From NCBI GenBank assembly GCA_027605045.1, contig JAQFWX010000015.1, forward strand, positions 170,455 to 234,454: 64,000 nucleotides of DNA, written 5' to 3'. Made by a program: the position numbers and the translations under genes. Positions 33,280-45,458 of the stretch are shown here, piece by piece. The notes under the pieces are model-generated. The model had not been told where the DNA came from and did not search any database. It was given only the letters and a program-made list of their open reading frames with translations. Every line of letters starts with the position of its first letter. The first letter of the stretch is position 1. The DNA comes from Phallus indusiatus (taxonomy: Eukaryota; Basidiomycota; Agaricomycetes; Phallales; Phallaceae).

Positions 33280-34135
33280 TTATTTTAATTACAGAGTGCG
33301 TTATTTTAATTGTGGAGTGCATTATTGGACTACAGAGTGTATTATTTTTGATTGTGGAGTGTGTTATTTTAACCGCAGAGTGCGTTATTTTAACTGCAGA
33401 GTGTTATTTTAACTGGAGAGTGCGTTATTTTGATTGCAGGGTGTATTATTTTACTTACAGAGTGCATTATTTGATTGTGGAGTGCATTATTTTAACTGCA
33501 GAGTGCATTATTTGGATTGTGGAGTGCATTATTTTCACCACAGAGTGTGTTATTTTAACCGCAGAGTGCTTTATTTTAACCGCAGAGTGCGTTATTTTAA
33601 CCGCAGAGTGTGTTATTTTAAATGGAGAGTGTGTTATTTTGATTGCAGGGTGCATTATTTTACTTACAGAGTGCATTATTTGATTGCGGAGTGCATTATT
33701 TTAACTGCAGAGTGCATTATTTGATCGTGGAGTGCGTTATTTTGACTGTAGAGTGCGTTATTTGGATTGCAGAGTGTGTTATTTGGACTACAAAGTGTGT
33801 TATTTTAACTGCAGAGTGCGTTATTTTGACTGCAGAGTGTTTTATTTCGATTGCGGAGTGTGTTATTTGATTGTAGAGTGCATTATTTTAACTGCAGAGT
33901 GCGTTATTTGGACTACAGAGTGCATTATTTTAACCGCAGAGTGCGTTATTTTAACTGCAGAGTGTGTTATTTTGACTGCAGAGTGTTTTATTTCGATTGC
34001 GGAGTGCATTATTTGATTGGAGAGTGTGTTATTTTAACTAGAGAGTGCGTTATCTTGATTGTGGAGTGTGTTATTTGGATTGTGGAGTGTGTTATTTTAA
34101 TTACAGAGTGTATTATTTACATTTATAATGTATAC
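33280..34135. repeat. 21-bp minisatellite, right part (after the chromovirus)
   Basis: About 40 units of GAGTGCRTTATTTTAACTGCA type. Because the unit is 21 bp, several frames stay open and encode seven-residue cycles such as VILTAEC; these are rejected as genes. Confidence 0.95.
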
Positions 34136-34387
34136 TATTACCAAAAAAGGTAAGGCTTTGTAATTAGCGTGGGAAAATAACACACTGTGCATTATCTTCT
34201 GTATATCTGCAGGTTGAAGTGTTCGAGGTTGACAATCGTGAGTGGTGCCGGACTCATACGTGGTGGTGGCAGGGTGATGATGACGGTGACAGGAAGGTGA
34301 TGACGGAGGTAAAATAGTATCAAAAAAATTAACTAAAAAGTGACGCGAACGCCAGTCTCCAAGTGCCCCCAACGAGAAGGCTCTCTT

Positions 34388-34708
34388 TGTAACGGATCCA
34401 CCGCATGCGGTGGATTGAGTATATGCCACTTAGGCATATGCAGAGGGCTTCGCCCTCTGCAGTAGTTACTATTACTTACTCTAATAACAGAGGCGCTTAA
34501 CGCCTCTGGCTCGCCGCGGCGCGGCGAGCCATTATGTAATAACTATACATTAGTAGTAGCTACGCGCGTGCTGATTCAGCACGCGCAACTTGTTTTACTC
34601 CACAAAGAAAATACAGCACTTTGGTCTGTTACTTGTGGCGTGAAACTACAGCGTGATATAAACTGTGTACCGCAAGCGGTACACTATAAAAAGTAACGAA
34701 ACGTTACA
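34388..34708. mobile_element. LTR-like or MITE-like element studded with hairpins
   Basis: 321 bp beginning TGTAACGGATCC and ending GAAACGTTACA, the same terminal words as the chromovirus LTRs, so likely a related solo LTR. Inside are seven near-perfect palindromes at 34398-34413, 34421-34439, 34440-34460, 34488-34508, 34508-34530, 34564-34586 and 34665-34684, with loops of 0-5 bases. No matching 5-bp target duplication is visible (CTCTT against ACTGT). Terminal TTGTAACG/CGTTACAA could also be read as 8-bp inverted repeats of a non-autonomous DNA element. Confidence 0.7.
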
Positions 34709-34912
34709 ACTGTAAAGATTACTGAAGAAGCATGCTGAGGCAGCCCTTTAGTAGCTAATTATTGGAAACTTGGGACCCAATGAGACATAATGTGTAGGGC
34801 CCTTTTTGACTTAGTTATTCAATTTGTGACTCACATACTCTTATTATGCTCAGAATACACCCCTACACTTCTTTTCCAGTCTGGTGTTTGAGTTGGGCAT
34901 ATTGCCCATTAG

Positions 34913-35460
34913 TTGGATGCTACAGATCAGGGTACATCGCCATATACCTCTTCTTGTTTTATATGTTTATTGTGCTTTCAGTGTGGTTCCACCGCCTTTT
35001 CTCTATCCGCTAACACATCCTCCGAATTGTTAAAGTCTGGTTTCAAATTGGTTAGTGCTCATTTCAATCTTTGCGGCATTTGTTTCCTAACATTACCTTC
35101 AGAATTACTCTCTTCTGCCATGTCAATATCTTTCGTTTGTGTACGGCATTTACATGTGACTCCAGTCAGCCCTGTCATCATCAGGTAGTGACCTACTAAA
35201 CGGAGCTGACCTGGGTGACACAATGAGTTTCTCTACTTGAAGGTACACTATTCTTTTGATTTGTGTGGTTTGATCTCATTCAAACAAACGTTGCTTCTAG
35301 ATACAAACCACACCGTCACCGATCCTCTACAGTGTCTTCTTCTCTATCAACTAGATGTGCGTTATGTGAAAACTGACTTTGGATCTTCTGTGTCTTAGAT
35401 GCTGCTCTTTTTGAGGATTGTACTTGATTTACGTCTCAAATGATTTAGGGTATGTATGCC
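34913..35460 (+). repeat. Inverted copy of a subtelomeric array unit with conserved intron
   Basis: This plus-strand stretch matches the minus strand of about 17110-16560: shared words include CACCGCCTTTTC, AACACATCCTCC, TTTGC(A/G)(T/G)C, GCCATGTCAAT and CTCATTCAAACAAACG. The intron-like interval 35243-35300 (58 nt, GTACAC...CTAG) corresponds to 16767-16710 (58 nt, GTATGC...TTAG), with the splice borders at equivalent places. Indels elsewhere are not in multiples of three, so coding conservation is not supported. Confidence 0.65.
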
Positions 35461-35508
35461 CCAACAAGGTATGCTACTCTAGAAACATTGGTAGCTAATA
35501 CATTATCT

Positions 35509-37576
35509 TCAATTGATCTCAGCGTATGTGAACTCTGTAGGGGCAATACCAACCTGTCGCTTTGACAGATCATAAGTCGTATAGAAGCGTTCTCTTCAAA
35601 AGAAAAGTCAATCTACGAAAAGGCAGCATAAAAACATACTTACAAGAAGGTATAACCGTTCACAAATTGAACATCCGGAGCTCCGTCGACGGCTCCACCG
35701 AGACTGGAAACAATAAGGTAGATTTTATCATTACTACCGCCAATAGCAGTATTGAGAGATCTTGGCCATATTTGAGCATTAGGCGTGAACTCAAACGTTG
35801 TCTGTTAAGGTGGTACCATTAGTCGCTATGAAAAAAAAGGCAAGGGCGAAGATACGCACATTACTGATAGTAAAGTACAGACTCTTCATATTTGGGAATT
35901 GACTTTCCGAAATTTGCAATAAACCGACTGTAGGGTCTAAAGATGCATTAGTTGAAGCTATATAGCTGTCAAAGGCATCGTCGTTCAAAAGCAACAGCGT
36001 GGTTCCAGTATCTAAGTAGCTTTAGTGATGTCACTGGCCACGCAACCCAAAATAAGACCTACCACAGAATCCAGTGCCATTAGTTATAATTTGTCTTGAT
36101 TGGCCATATCTAGACATGAAGCAGCATAAATAATATGCAGTTGCAAGGCCCACAGCGAGGGGTTCGCCATGACATACGTTATGGACTGCCGCAAACCCCA
36201 AAAACGAGACGCAACACCTTCAGCAGGTATCGGTGTATACGTGATGTTTGCTGTGAGTTGCCTAGGATCGATACCTCCAAATGTAAGCTCGCCGTTAGAG
36301 TCAGAAGTTGAGTTTGTCGGGGCAAAGTATACCGAGAAGCTATTGCGAGGAATGGATCCTAGATGTCAACACCGATAAGATTGTATAATGATTGTTGCGC
36401 AATAAGATATATACTTTGTGTATAAAGTTTCTAACAAAGAAGAGTCATCATTCAATAAAAGGCTCGAATATAAACGACATACTTGCACTATGGTAGCCAC
36501 CGATTTTGTGGTGTCGGGAGATAGGGTACCAATAGTCAGCCCGACAGGACCTGTAGGACATGTTCAGCATGAGAGGTAACGTATCTTATTCAACGAGAAG
36601 AAGAACATCACCCATTCCGAGTATGCCATCTATGCCACCTGGTTGAGAAATACCGGTAAGGTTCGTGGCGTGGCATAATAACTGACGACTTACTAAAGCC
36701 ATCGTACTGCGCGGCAACACCAATACTTTGATTATGAATGAGAAGGTTTGCACCTAGCGCAACTTGATCCAGATCTAAACGGTATGATGAAAAGGATGAA
36801 GATATCCAATAAGAACATGCAAACATTCAACGCCGCTCTGAACAAATTTAGTAAGATAGCGAACCCAATGGGGATGTACTGTGACGCACGAAGTCTCCAG
36901 ATCCATATGAGACTGACTAAAATACAAAATGAGAAATGACACTTGAGCCAAGATATGGGATGGGAACATACAACGTTATTCTTCGTCTTGTGCGACGTCG
37001 ATGTCGGGGTGTAAGCTTGGTTGGCCCCTACCCAGGTGTTGGAAGATCCACTGTTAAGTAGATTGAGTACGTTCGTGCGGGAATAGGAAAGAAAAAGGGG
37101 GAGACGTAACGTATCTATCAAGAGATTGTATTGCGCAGGAGGATTTCCAATACCAACGGCGACGATGTATTGAACCTTTGTCTGGTTTGAAACAATGTGC
37201 GAACGACGATGATGCAGCTATCAACCTACCGCATTATTAGTCGCCAATACACTCAAAGGATCCCCTCGTCGCGTCAAAGTTGAATCAGATTGTTGTGATA
37301 ATGATGATCGCATCGCGTTTTGAAGGAGGGCGCGGACACGCGTACGGTCATTCTACAGAGTGCACAGCGTGAGACTCGACCTCAAATCCAGGTGGAACAG
37401 AGAGAAACCCAAACCTCGAGCAATGTTTTAGCATAGTTTTCGTTTAACTTGACGGAGAGAGGAAGCTTTATAAGGTTTTCATTGATTTTCACGGTACGCA
37501 GTTGATCGTGAGCTTGAACTGCTAGACTAAAAGTGACCAGGATCTGGATAAAGACAACAAGAAAACGGCAGCTCAT
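35509..37576 (-). CDS. Secreted pepsin-like aspartic protease (A1)
   Basis: Starts at 37576 with a signal peptide (MSCRFLVVFIQILVTFSLAVQAH) and a pro-segment. The first catalytic site is DT|GSSNTWVGAN, split by an intron ending near 37055; it follows VGIGNPPAQYNLLI. The second, DTGTTLLLLN, begins near 36027, after an intron. Later recognisable exons read LDPTVGLLQISESQFPNMKSL and FTPNAQIWPRSLN, then IYLIVSSLGG, and a last exon RFYTTYDLSKRQVGIAPTEF ending with TGA at 35509. Order and motifs match basidiomycete polyporopepsin-type proteases, which digest protein outside the cell at acid pH. About a dozen short introns; not all borders were fixed. Confidence 0.82.
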
Positions 37577-37599
37577 GGGTTGAAGAATCAGGATGGGTG

Positions 37600-38490
37600 T
37601 AAGAATCTTTTCAGTTTCTTTTTAAAACCGATTGAATGCTGAACAAAGGAAGCTGCACCCATTCAATAATGTGACGGGGAAGATTGAAAGTTTGAGAGAG
37701 AGAATGGTAAACGCTTTACGCGAATTGAACAAAGTGGCATGTGCGTGCATGATTACGTCACCCTTTAGTCGGCACCCTCCGTCAACGTTATGCGCTATAT
37801 ATTGTGAGAGCCGCGGTGTTCAAGTCGTTATGTCCGAGGAATACTTAGCGTCGATCTTTCTTATATTTTTATCTCTCTTAATAATCAGAAAATCTAGTAG
37901 TATAAAAGCTTCAAACTGTACTTACCTTTATCTTCGTGTATAGATCTTTTCTTGTCCACCTACAAATTCCTTCCTTATTTGGTAGTTTAACGCCTCCAGC
38001 GCTTCGTCAGCTGAAGACGTTCTCACATATATCTCCTCGAGGAGTTCGCAGTCTGAAGACATTTGTACTGTCTGTTCATTCTTGATTGCTAATTACGCCG
38101 GGTTAGCAGAACACGCTTGTCTTCTCGAAACAGATAGTGTAGTTAGCTTTCTAAAGTCGCGCCCGCCCTCTTCGTCTTGCTTCCGGTTCTCGGTTACCAC
38201 AGACAAATTTGCAAACGTTCTTCATCGATATCATGACTGTTTGCCCCTGGAAGAAATTCTGTCTTGGATGGGGAGACATGTAGTTTTGCCATGTTGTTAG
38301 ATCAGTCCACACATGTCACAAACGCCACGCCACGCCGTATCAACGGAATCAAGAGTGTTTATTTATATATTCGAAAAGTACATCCGCAAGGAGAGGGAAG
38401 AAATTGATAAGAAGAAGACTGAGGAGGCTTCAGAATCGATCATTACTTGGTGATGAACGAGTAAACTTCTGATGTATGGGTGTCGTCCGT
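37600..38490. other. Intergenic region between protease and LPMO genes
   Basis: Holds the 5' region of the aspartic protease (which reads leftward from 37576) and the 3' flank of the LPMO gene. Frames here are short and motif-free. Confidence 0.5.
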
Positions 38491-38497
38491 TCAACTT

Positions 38498-39679
38498 TCA
38501 AGACCAGACAGCCTTCAATGAAGATTAGTTGATACGCGAAGAACAAACAAAAAAAAACTTGGCTGTGACTCACGGGTCCTGGTTGAGTATAATTCGGTGG
38601 GACTGGGTAGTAAATGTCGATCAGAATCCCAGGTTCCTAAATGACAGAGCTGAGTTCTTATCGAAGGCAAAAGGAACCAAAAATAGAGAACACACATATC
38701 CTGTATATACGCCTGGAATGCTGACAAGAGGGCCTGGAGTTCCACTTCCGCCATTCAAAACGTTGACTTGTCCACAGCTAATATAGAACTGAGCACCGCC
38801 ATAGGTTGACGCCACGTGCAGGGCGATAGCTTCCATGCGAACGAGGTATCTGTGAAGTAAAAAAGTATGTATCCATATGAGATTCTCCAGCTTCACGCAT
38901 ATGAGATTAAAAAAATTGAGGTGATAGCTCACTGTCCGGAAGGAAGAGCGGAGGGAAGGGTAAATGTGACGCCTGGAAGGTTTTGAGCGGGAAATGTGAT
39001 TGAGGTGCCACCATTAGTGACGGCTGTGATTTCATAAACCTATGATTGAAAATGAGTTTGATGCTCAAAGAGGCAAACACGATTGTTTTACTTTGAACCA
39101 AACGGCACCGTCGCCAGCCCAGCTTGTAACATTGCTGGGTGCCTTGGCCATGTAAACATTGACAACCTGTAATAACAATAGTCAATATCGTTCCAGTTGA
39201 ACCACGTTTGCCAATTTTTGGAACGTACTCCCGGATGATAAATTGTGCCATCACTCATGATGCCCAATTGCGAGCCGGCCTCGACGTTGATAGTTTGGGC
39301 AACGGCATTGGTCTGGGAATCATAGCATCGAAAGTCTGCGCTGGTAACATCCGTGACCTAGTAATGATGGACTAAGTATCGCGACTCATGATAAAATCTT
39401 TTTTTGAAAAAAGAATCTCACTGGAGCTTGGGAATCATAATTATTGGTCTCACGAACATTGACCCAGGCTGGAGTCGTAACGCCATTGACGACGAGAGAA
39501 GGGAATGTATCTATTTTTTTTCATATATAATGATGGAGAGTGGGCAGATCATGAGTAAAAATTGCACCCAGCTTCTTGTTGATAGATGGAAAGATGGAAG
39601 ATGGGAACTCACAATGTGCGTTCGCCTGAGATAACAACGAAGTTGCGGACAAAAGCGACGATACAAGTGCCAATTTCAT
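38498..39679 (-). CDS. AA9 lytic polysaccharide monooxygenase
   Basis: Eight exons (39679-39613, 39510-39422, 39357-39229, 39166-39092, 39039-38933, 38849-38696, 38636-38574, 38512-38498) join to 232 residues. A signal peptide ([21 protein letters not shown]) is followed by mature His1 in [11 protein letters not shown]. The second copper His is in GTIYHPG, and the axial region is [14 protein letters not shown], giving the copper histidine brace. C-terminus [17 protein letters not shown] is typical of single-domain AA9. Copper enzymes of this family oxidatively cleave cellulose or hemicelluloses in plant walls. No cellulose-binding module follows. A TATA-like box lies 45 bp upstream of the start. 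Confidence 0.93.
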
Positions 39680-39723
39680 GTTTGCGATTTGTTTGAGAGA
39701 GGTGAGATGAGACGAGTGAGGAA

Positions 39724-39729
39724 TTTATA
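39724..39729 (-). promoter_or_regulatory. TATA box of the AA9 gene
   Basis: TATAAA on the minus strand, about 45 bp upstream of the AA9 start codon, followed by CT-rich sequence typical of fungal transcription starts. Confidence 0.55.
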
Positions 39730-40228
39730 CCTCGCCATGGGATTCATTCATTCAGACTTGACGAGGGCCAATGCGTCGATTTACGAGAAACCTCGGTGCG
39801 ATTCTGCATGGGACAGGGCTCTCAAAAAGCTTGAAAGAGTTTAAACTCGATTTTTGATTTTGTGGATCCGCCATGAAACTGCCGACATTTTGGCAAGGAC
39901 TAGAGACGAGATGAAAGTGCCAAAAAGAGAGCCATCCGGAATCTGTATGAAAATACAAATACTGTGCACACTAAGATGATCTCAGTTTCTTCTTTTTTCA
40001 TGGCGCTTCCGTTCCTGGTAACACTGATGCGAAACGAGCTGTGGCCGGGGTCCATTGCAAGATTTCCCACCGAGGCGAATCACTAATAAACCCGTTCGTC
40101 TTTCCCAGTTTCCACCGCTCGTTAAAATCCTCCTTCCGCTTCCTCCTTCTCTTCCCTTCCCCATATCCTTCCCCCCATATCCTCCTCTCATCATCGGTCT
40201 GTCGCTCATTTGTCTCTAATATTTCACC

Positions 40229-41619
40229 ATGAGCGCAAACTCGACAAATTCAACGGCGGCGCCGGATTTTAATCCTGCGGACCTCTTGCCGCCCTACTTG
40301 AATCTTCCGCCACATCTATCAGCACACAAGTACTTTTTCGTCTGCACACTCACGGTCGCCGCATGGGACACCCTTGTACTTAGTCCGAGAACATACCGCA
40401 TGTGGCGTGCCAAAGAACGACCCAGGCCTCTTTTGTACTGGGCCTTCTTTATTATCCGAATTTTAATGCCCATCGAGTTCACTATCGTCGGTATGTTTTG
40501 CAAATAAGCCCGTCAATGGGGTTATGTTGTTTTGGTTTTGGTTAGCATGAGATGACTGATCATTCAATTTTCATACAGCGGTCGCCTTCTTTGACATTCA
40601 CTGGACTAGAGAAATGTGCCAACACTTTTTCCTCTTCGAACCCATCTTGACCGGCATCCTTGTATCTATATGTTCTGCCGTCCATCTCATTCGTATTCGT
40701 GCCATTTACGACAAGAGCAATGAAGTCACCGCAACTCTCGGCATCCTTCTTACTGTTCAAGTCGTATTGATGGCCATTGCGTGCGGTTTCTTCCACGGTT
40801 AGTTAGCTCAAATAAAATGATCCGTCGAGTCTCCTTTCACCTGACCCTTTCTCGTCCCGCAGTTGTTCCAGTTGACGACCCGTCTCAAGGATGTATCGCC
40901 GGTCCAAAACACAACTGGGTTGGAATCTACTGGGTGGGAGCGACTCTCTTCTACACCACCTCCTTCGCCCTAGCTCTCGCTCGTTCTTTCCAATCTCGCG
41001 CCCAAAAGCCTCTCGGTTTGTGGAAATTGATGCTTCGCGATGGCTTGAACTTGTACGGCGCTATCTGGATTGTCAACATGGTCAACATGCTCTTCTGGTT
41101 TATCATCAAACCCACCGGGCCCGAAGACACTATCCGTACTATCGTCACTTCTATGGCAGCCGTCTTGACAATGACGATGACGATGAGAATCATTCTTTCC
41201 ATTAGAGGAACTCTCGCTGATGGAGGTTCCTTTGCCGGATCTCCGTAAGTAGTTTGCCCGGATATCCCGACCACGTTGCTGGATCAATTACTAATTTTTT
41301 TCCCATTTTCTCCATGTATAGGTCCGCCCAATCTGCTAGCGGTACTTCTCGTTCGCACAGTCAAGGACGCAGCAACATCGCCAATACTGCCACCAACCAA
41401 GGCCAAGTCTTTTCAATCAATCCCGCCAGTCAAGTTCGTCAGACGTACACTTTGGAAGAAATGCGCTCCAAATCTCAATGGGAACAAGGCAACGACGAAG
41501 ATGGCAAATCAAGTCTCACAGGTGCTCAGGCTATCATCAGTGACATCAAGCCTGAGACAGGCTTCGGTCATGAGGATGGCGTAGGTGTTAAAGTCACGGT
41601 TGAGCGGGATTTCGAATAA
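40229..41619 (+). CDS. DUF6533-type seven-helix membrane protein
   Basis: Four exons (40229-40490, 40579-40797, 40863-41244, 41322-41619) join to 386 residues. The first helix opens with HKYFFVCTLTVAAWDTLVLSPRTYRMWRA, the characteristic start of basidiomycete DUF6533 proteins. At least six hydrophobic segments follow, including FFIIRILMPIEFTIV, GILLTVQVVLMAIACGFF, VGATLFYTTSFALALA and WIVNMVNMLFWFII. A cytosolic Ser/Thr-rich tail (~100 residues) ends the protein. The family is large in Agaricomycetes, receptor-like in layout, and has no proven function. It is divergent from the AA9 gene with a 550 bp shared promoter region. Confidence 0.88.
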
Positions 41620-41639
41620 ACTTGAAACGTCTCCTTGCC

Positions 41640-43180
41640 CACCCAACTAAGAATACCTATATGGGTTGGTTTTATATTTCTTATTAAATGTACCATTTTT
41701 TCTTTCAACTTCTGCTCTTTATTCTATATTCCGCATCGTACAAGATTGACGCGAAGGGAGGAACACTTCACTCTTCTCTCTTTTAGTAGTAGTAGTAGTA
41801 CCAGTACACATTATCCCTGTAAAAAAGGAAGGCCATGTCCTTACTTATTTATCATGTGCCCACAGATATACACTTTGCTATATTTTCTGGTCTGCTATTG
41901 AAAAAAAACTGGTGTGACCGGGGGGCCACTTGGCCAACTGGAGATCGCATCAATATCAATTGGCAAAATTGTATAAAGCGCTCAAAAACTTTGACATATT
42001 TGCCACCGTGGTGCACTGGATGTACACCGCTATTTGCCATTGGCGGCTGTTGGAGATTTCTTATAGGCCTTCGACGCGGGTGCTGTGTTTTTAAGTCTGG
42101 CTTGCTAGTGGGTTGATTGGTTGGTTGGTTGGTTGGTTGGTATTCTTGGATCATTGAAGTCTGATCTGAACATTCGATGGGCCATATCAATCAATTGACT
42201 ATCGGATCGCACAAAAATACAATGGTCCAATTTTTACAATCACTCTCGTTTTGCCTCAGTCGTGATATTCCGCGGCCGAAGCTCTCTCACCTTTTCTTCT
42301 CACCTCCGTTTCGGTTCAGCCAACCCATCCAATAGAGAAAACCCGTATTTTCCGATTAATATTCAAATCAAAGATGACGTCCAAGTTACGATCCGTGCTA
42401 CGGCATGGTTCACATTTGGTAAAGTACTCATCAGGCCATATATACACAAATAATTCTCTTTCGCTGCGCAGTTCGCCGAGGGATACTTCCAAAAAAGCCT
42501 TTGACGAAGTTGATTTTCAATACTAAGAACGTCTGTTGACTATAATTAAGACGTCTAGTAACCCCGCCTCCTCGTTTTCCCACATCATTTTATTGCTTGT
42601 TCGCCGATCTTTTCGAAAATCGGTCAAATGCGGTGCAGCACGGAGCCAGGCCCATATGAAACTTCTTCTGCTTACTCACTCCAAATTTCAAAAACATATA
42701 GGTTTATGGTCGCTTAATCAAGACAGTACTCTGTATGTAGCTTTGGATCAGGTTCGTCCGCCGATCCTTAGATAACGGAAATGAGCCAGTTTTTCTCATC
42801 TATTATCCAACAGGTTGTTCTAATAGGTCAATAACCTGATAAAACGAGAAGAACTAATGAAAGTCTGGCTGCGAGTAGGAAGCCAGAAGGAAAGCTCATA
42901 GCTCATTTACACCTTCGATATCATCCGAAGCAGTCAGGTGTACAACCTAGTAATAAATTTTATACGCTGTAAAAGGGAAAGAAGAAGAAGAGGTGCTTAT
43001 CATTTGTGATTTGTAAGTCGAATCATTTACAACCTTTTCCCATTCATTTTCATTCGTGTTGTTTATCGAGTCCGACCGATGTCATATGACCATGACTAGA
43101 GTTCCGCTTCGGCGCCGTGTCGGGTTGAGAACTGGAGTAGTATGGACTTTGCAGTTAAGAAGAAAAGTCCGCGTTCTTCT
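41640..43180. other. Intergenic region with simple repeats
   Basis: Contains a TAG/GTA run near 41787, a (GGTT)n tract around 42113-42140 and CT-rich patches. No coding or RNA signal was recognised. Confidence 0.55.
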
Positions 43181-43193
43181 TGAAATAAAAACG

Positions 43194-43201
43194 TATATAA
43201 A
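43194..43201 (+). promoter_or_regulatory. TATA box of the GMC gene
   Basis: TATATAAA about 95 bp upstream of the GMC oxidoreductase start codon. Confidence 0.55.
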
Positions 43202-43288
43202 GGATGACCTTTTCTGTCGTGGGGCACTGAACTCGACAAGAACAATCAAGTTCAATTCAAGCTCTTTATCTTCAGCACTCACTTCAAT

Positions 43289-45338
43289 ATGGTTGTACCT
43301 CCTACTTTCATCCAAACGCCAGCTCAAGAGTACGACTTCATCATTTGTGGAGGTACAAATAATTTCTCTTGGTTTGACGTTTGGAGATTCTCTCTAATAT
43401 TAATATATAGGCGGGACGGCTGGTAACACAGTCGCAGGCCGTTTGGCAGAATTACCGAACGTTTCAGTGCTCGTCATTGAAGCTGGAAAATCGTACGTCG
43501 TTTCCGTAAACATCTTTATAGATTCTCAGAATAGAGCTTAAAAATAACAGACCCTACGGCGTCAAAGAAATATCCACCCCGGCTCTAGCAACGTCTTTAG
43601 TTGAATCCGAGTATGACTGGCAATACCAGGCCACCTTGGTAGACAGACCCGACTTTAAACGTGTCGAGAATGCAGTGACGCGTGGAAAGGTATTAGGTGG
43701 TAGCAGCTCTTTGAATTATTACTCCTGGCATAGAGGTACCGCCGCTCAGTACAACGAGTGGGAACTTTATGGCGGTAAGACCTGGAACTGGGAAGCTTGC
43801 AAGCCGTATTTTTCTAAGGTATTGACTCTATGTTATTTTCTTTTTTTAATGTAAGTAAGTTACTAACATGAGCCTTTATTTTGTGTATAGCCAACTACAG
43901 TCAACACAACCACTAAGCCTTCCCTTCTTCCCATAACGCTCTCAAACGTAGGCTCTAACGGACCCATCAAGCTTCGTATCGTCGACCCTACCCCAATGGG
44001 GGATGCCGTCGTCAAAGGCTGGATCAGCAAAGGCTATCCTCTTGCCAACGACATTTTCAATGGTTTTGCCGTTGGCTTAACCCATTTAGTTGCGAGTGTT
44101 GATGACGGTGTCAGATGGAGTAGTGTCTCATTTTTGGAGGACAAGTCTAACGTCTCTGTTTTGGCGGAAACTAAAGTGGCCAAAGTCGTTCTCGAGAAAC
44201 ATGGCGAAGAGTATTCAGCTTCTGGCGTCGAAATCGTCGGCGGTACGTTCATCAAAGCTCGAAAAGAAGTGATTGTCTCCGGAGGTGTTTTCGAATCCCC
44301 GCATCTTCTCATGCTCTCAGGGATTGGCCCCAAAGATGAGCTGTCCAAACACGGGATTGACTGCAAAATTGATAGCTATCACGTTGGACGGAACCTTCAA
44401 GAACACGTTATAATGCCCCAGGTTTTCAAGCTCAAAGAGGGGAGCAGTTTCGACACCTGGCTCCGTCCTGGACCTCAAAATGACGCAGCATTCAGAGAAT
44501 ATGAAGAATTCAAGACCGGTCCGCTTGCCAGCCCCATTCTCGAATTCTCAGCGTACATGCGTATTGATGAGCGCCTTGCTTCCTGTCCCGCTTATGTCAA
44601 AGCTAAAGAACTCAACGGTGGTAAAGATCCCCTAGGACCGAATGGCACCCCACACTTCGAATTTGATTTCGTGGTATGTAACATTCTTTCCCCATTATGC
44701 TTCACAAGACACAATATCTGACGAAGCAACATCCTCTCAGCCCTGCTTTTTCAAATCGTTCCAACCACACGTCCCTATCCCAACCTCAGGCGATTACACT
44801 ACTATAGTCACCTCGTTTATGCGCCCCGTTTCCCGAGGTCGCGTAACGCTTCGCTCTAACGATCCAACCGTTCAGCCTGAAATTAACCTCAACTTTTTCG
44901 GTGAACAAGCCGACTTGGAAGCTATGCGCGAAGCTGCTCGTTTCGTCCGGGATATTCTTACAACCGGAGACTCACTTAAAGATCTCGTCGTTGGCCCTTA
45001 TCCCGATGATCTCGCTGATCTAGACGGTGACAATGAAGCTGCCAACAAACTCGTGCTTAGACGATGCTCGACCGGGTACCATCCGTGCGGAACATGCCGC
45101 ATCGGGCAAGCATCAGGCGAATATGCTGGTGTCTTGGATGAGAATATGAAAGTACGCGGAACGGCGAATTTGAGAGTTATTGACGCTAGCTCGATTCCTT
45201 TGATGCCTGACTGCAGAATACAGGCTGGCGTTTATATGCTCGCGGAAAAAGTAAGTCTACCAGTAATGCACGAGATCAAAGTGGGCTAATCACAACCGGT
45301 TTTAGGGGGCTGATATTATCAAACAGGTTTACGTCTGA
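43289..45338 (+). CDS. GMC-family FAD oxidoreductase
   Basis: Six exons (43289-43352, 43411-43492, 43551-43818, 43891-44673, 44741-45250, 45306-45338) join to 579 residues. The FAD-binding start YDFIICGGGTAGNTVAGRLAE, the GMC signature GKVLGGSSSLNYYSWHRG and the second signature VFESPHLLMLSGIGPKDEL are all present. The catalytic-His motif is STGYHPCGTCRIG. It belongs with aryl-alcohol/alcohol oxidase-like enzymes, which make H2O2 or reduce quinones. No signal peptide is seen, so it may act inside the cell. The second active-site position, usually His or Asn (as in ...CH-x-QA), reads DCRIQAGVY with Arg. The last 11 codons need a small 3' exon; reading through its intron would give a shorter tail. 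Confidence 0.9.
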
Positions 45339-45442
45339 AACGGTTAACAGACGTATAAATATGAATGTTAGATTTTACTTGATTAAACATGTACAACAGA
45401 AAGCTTTTTTTTTTCAATATCTGGAATTTTATAAAGTTGTTT

Positions 45443-45458
45443 GTCTCATACTAGTCGT
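45443..45458. repeat. Target duplication of the LINE (left copy)
   Basis: GTCTCATACTAGTCGT, identical to 52936-52951. It lies directly next to the element's 20-base T-run. Confidence 0.95.

Noticed and set aside
33312..34153. Several frames of 75-123 codons in both directions
   Set aside because: 21-bp minisatellite with seven-residue cycles.
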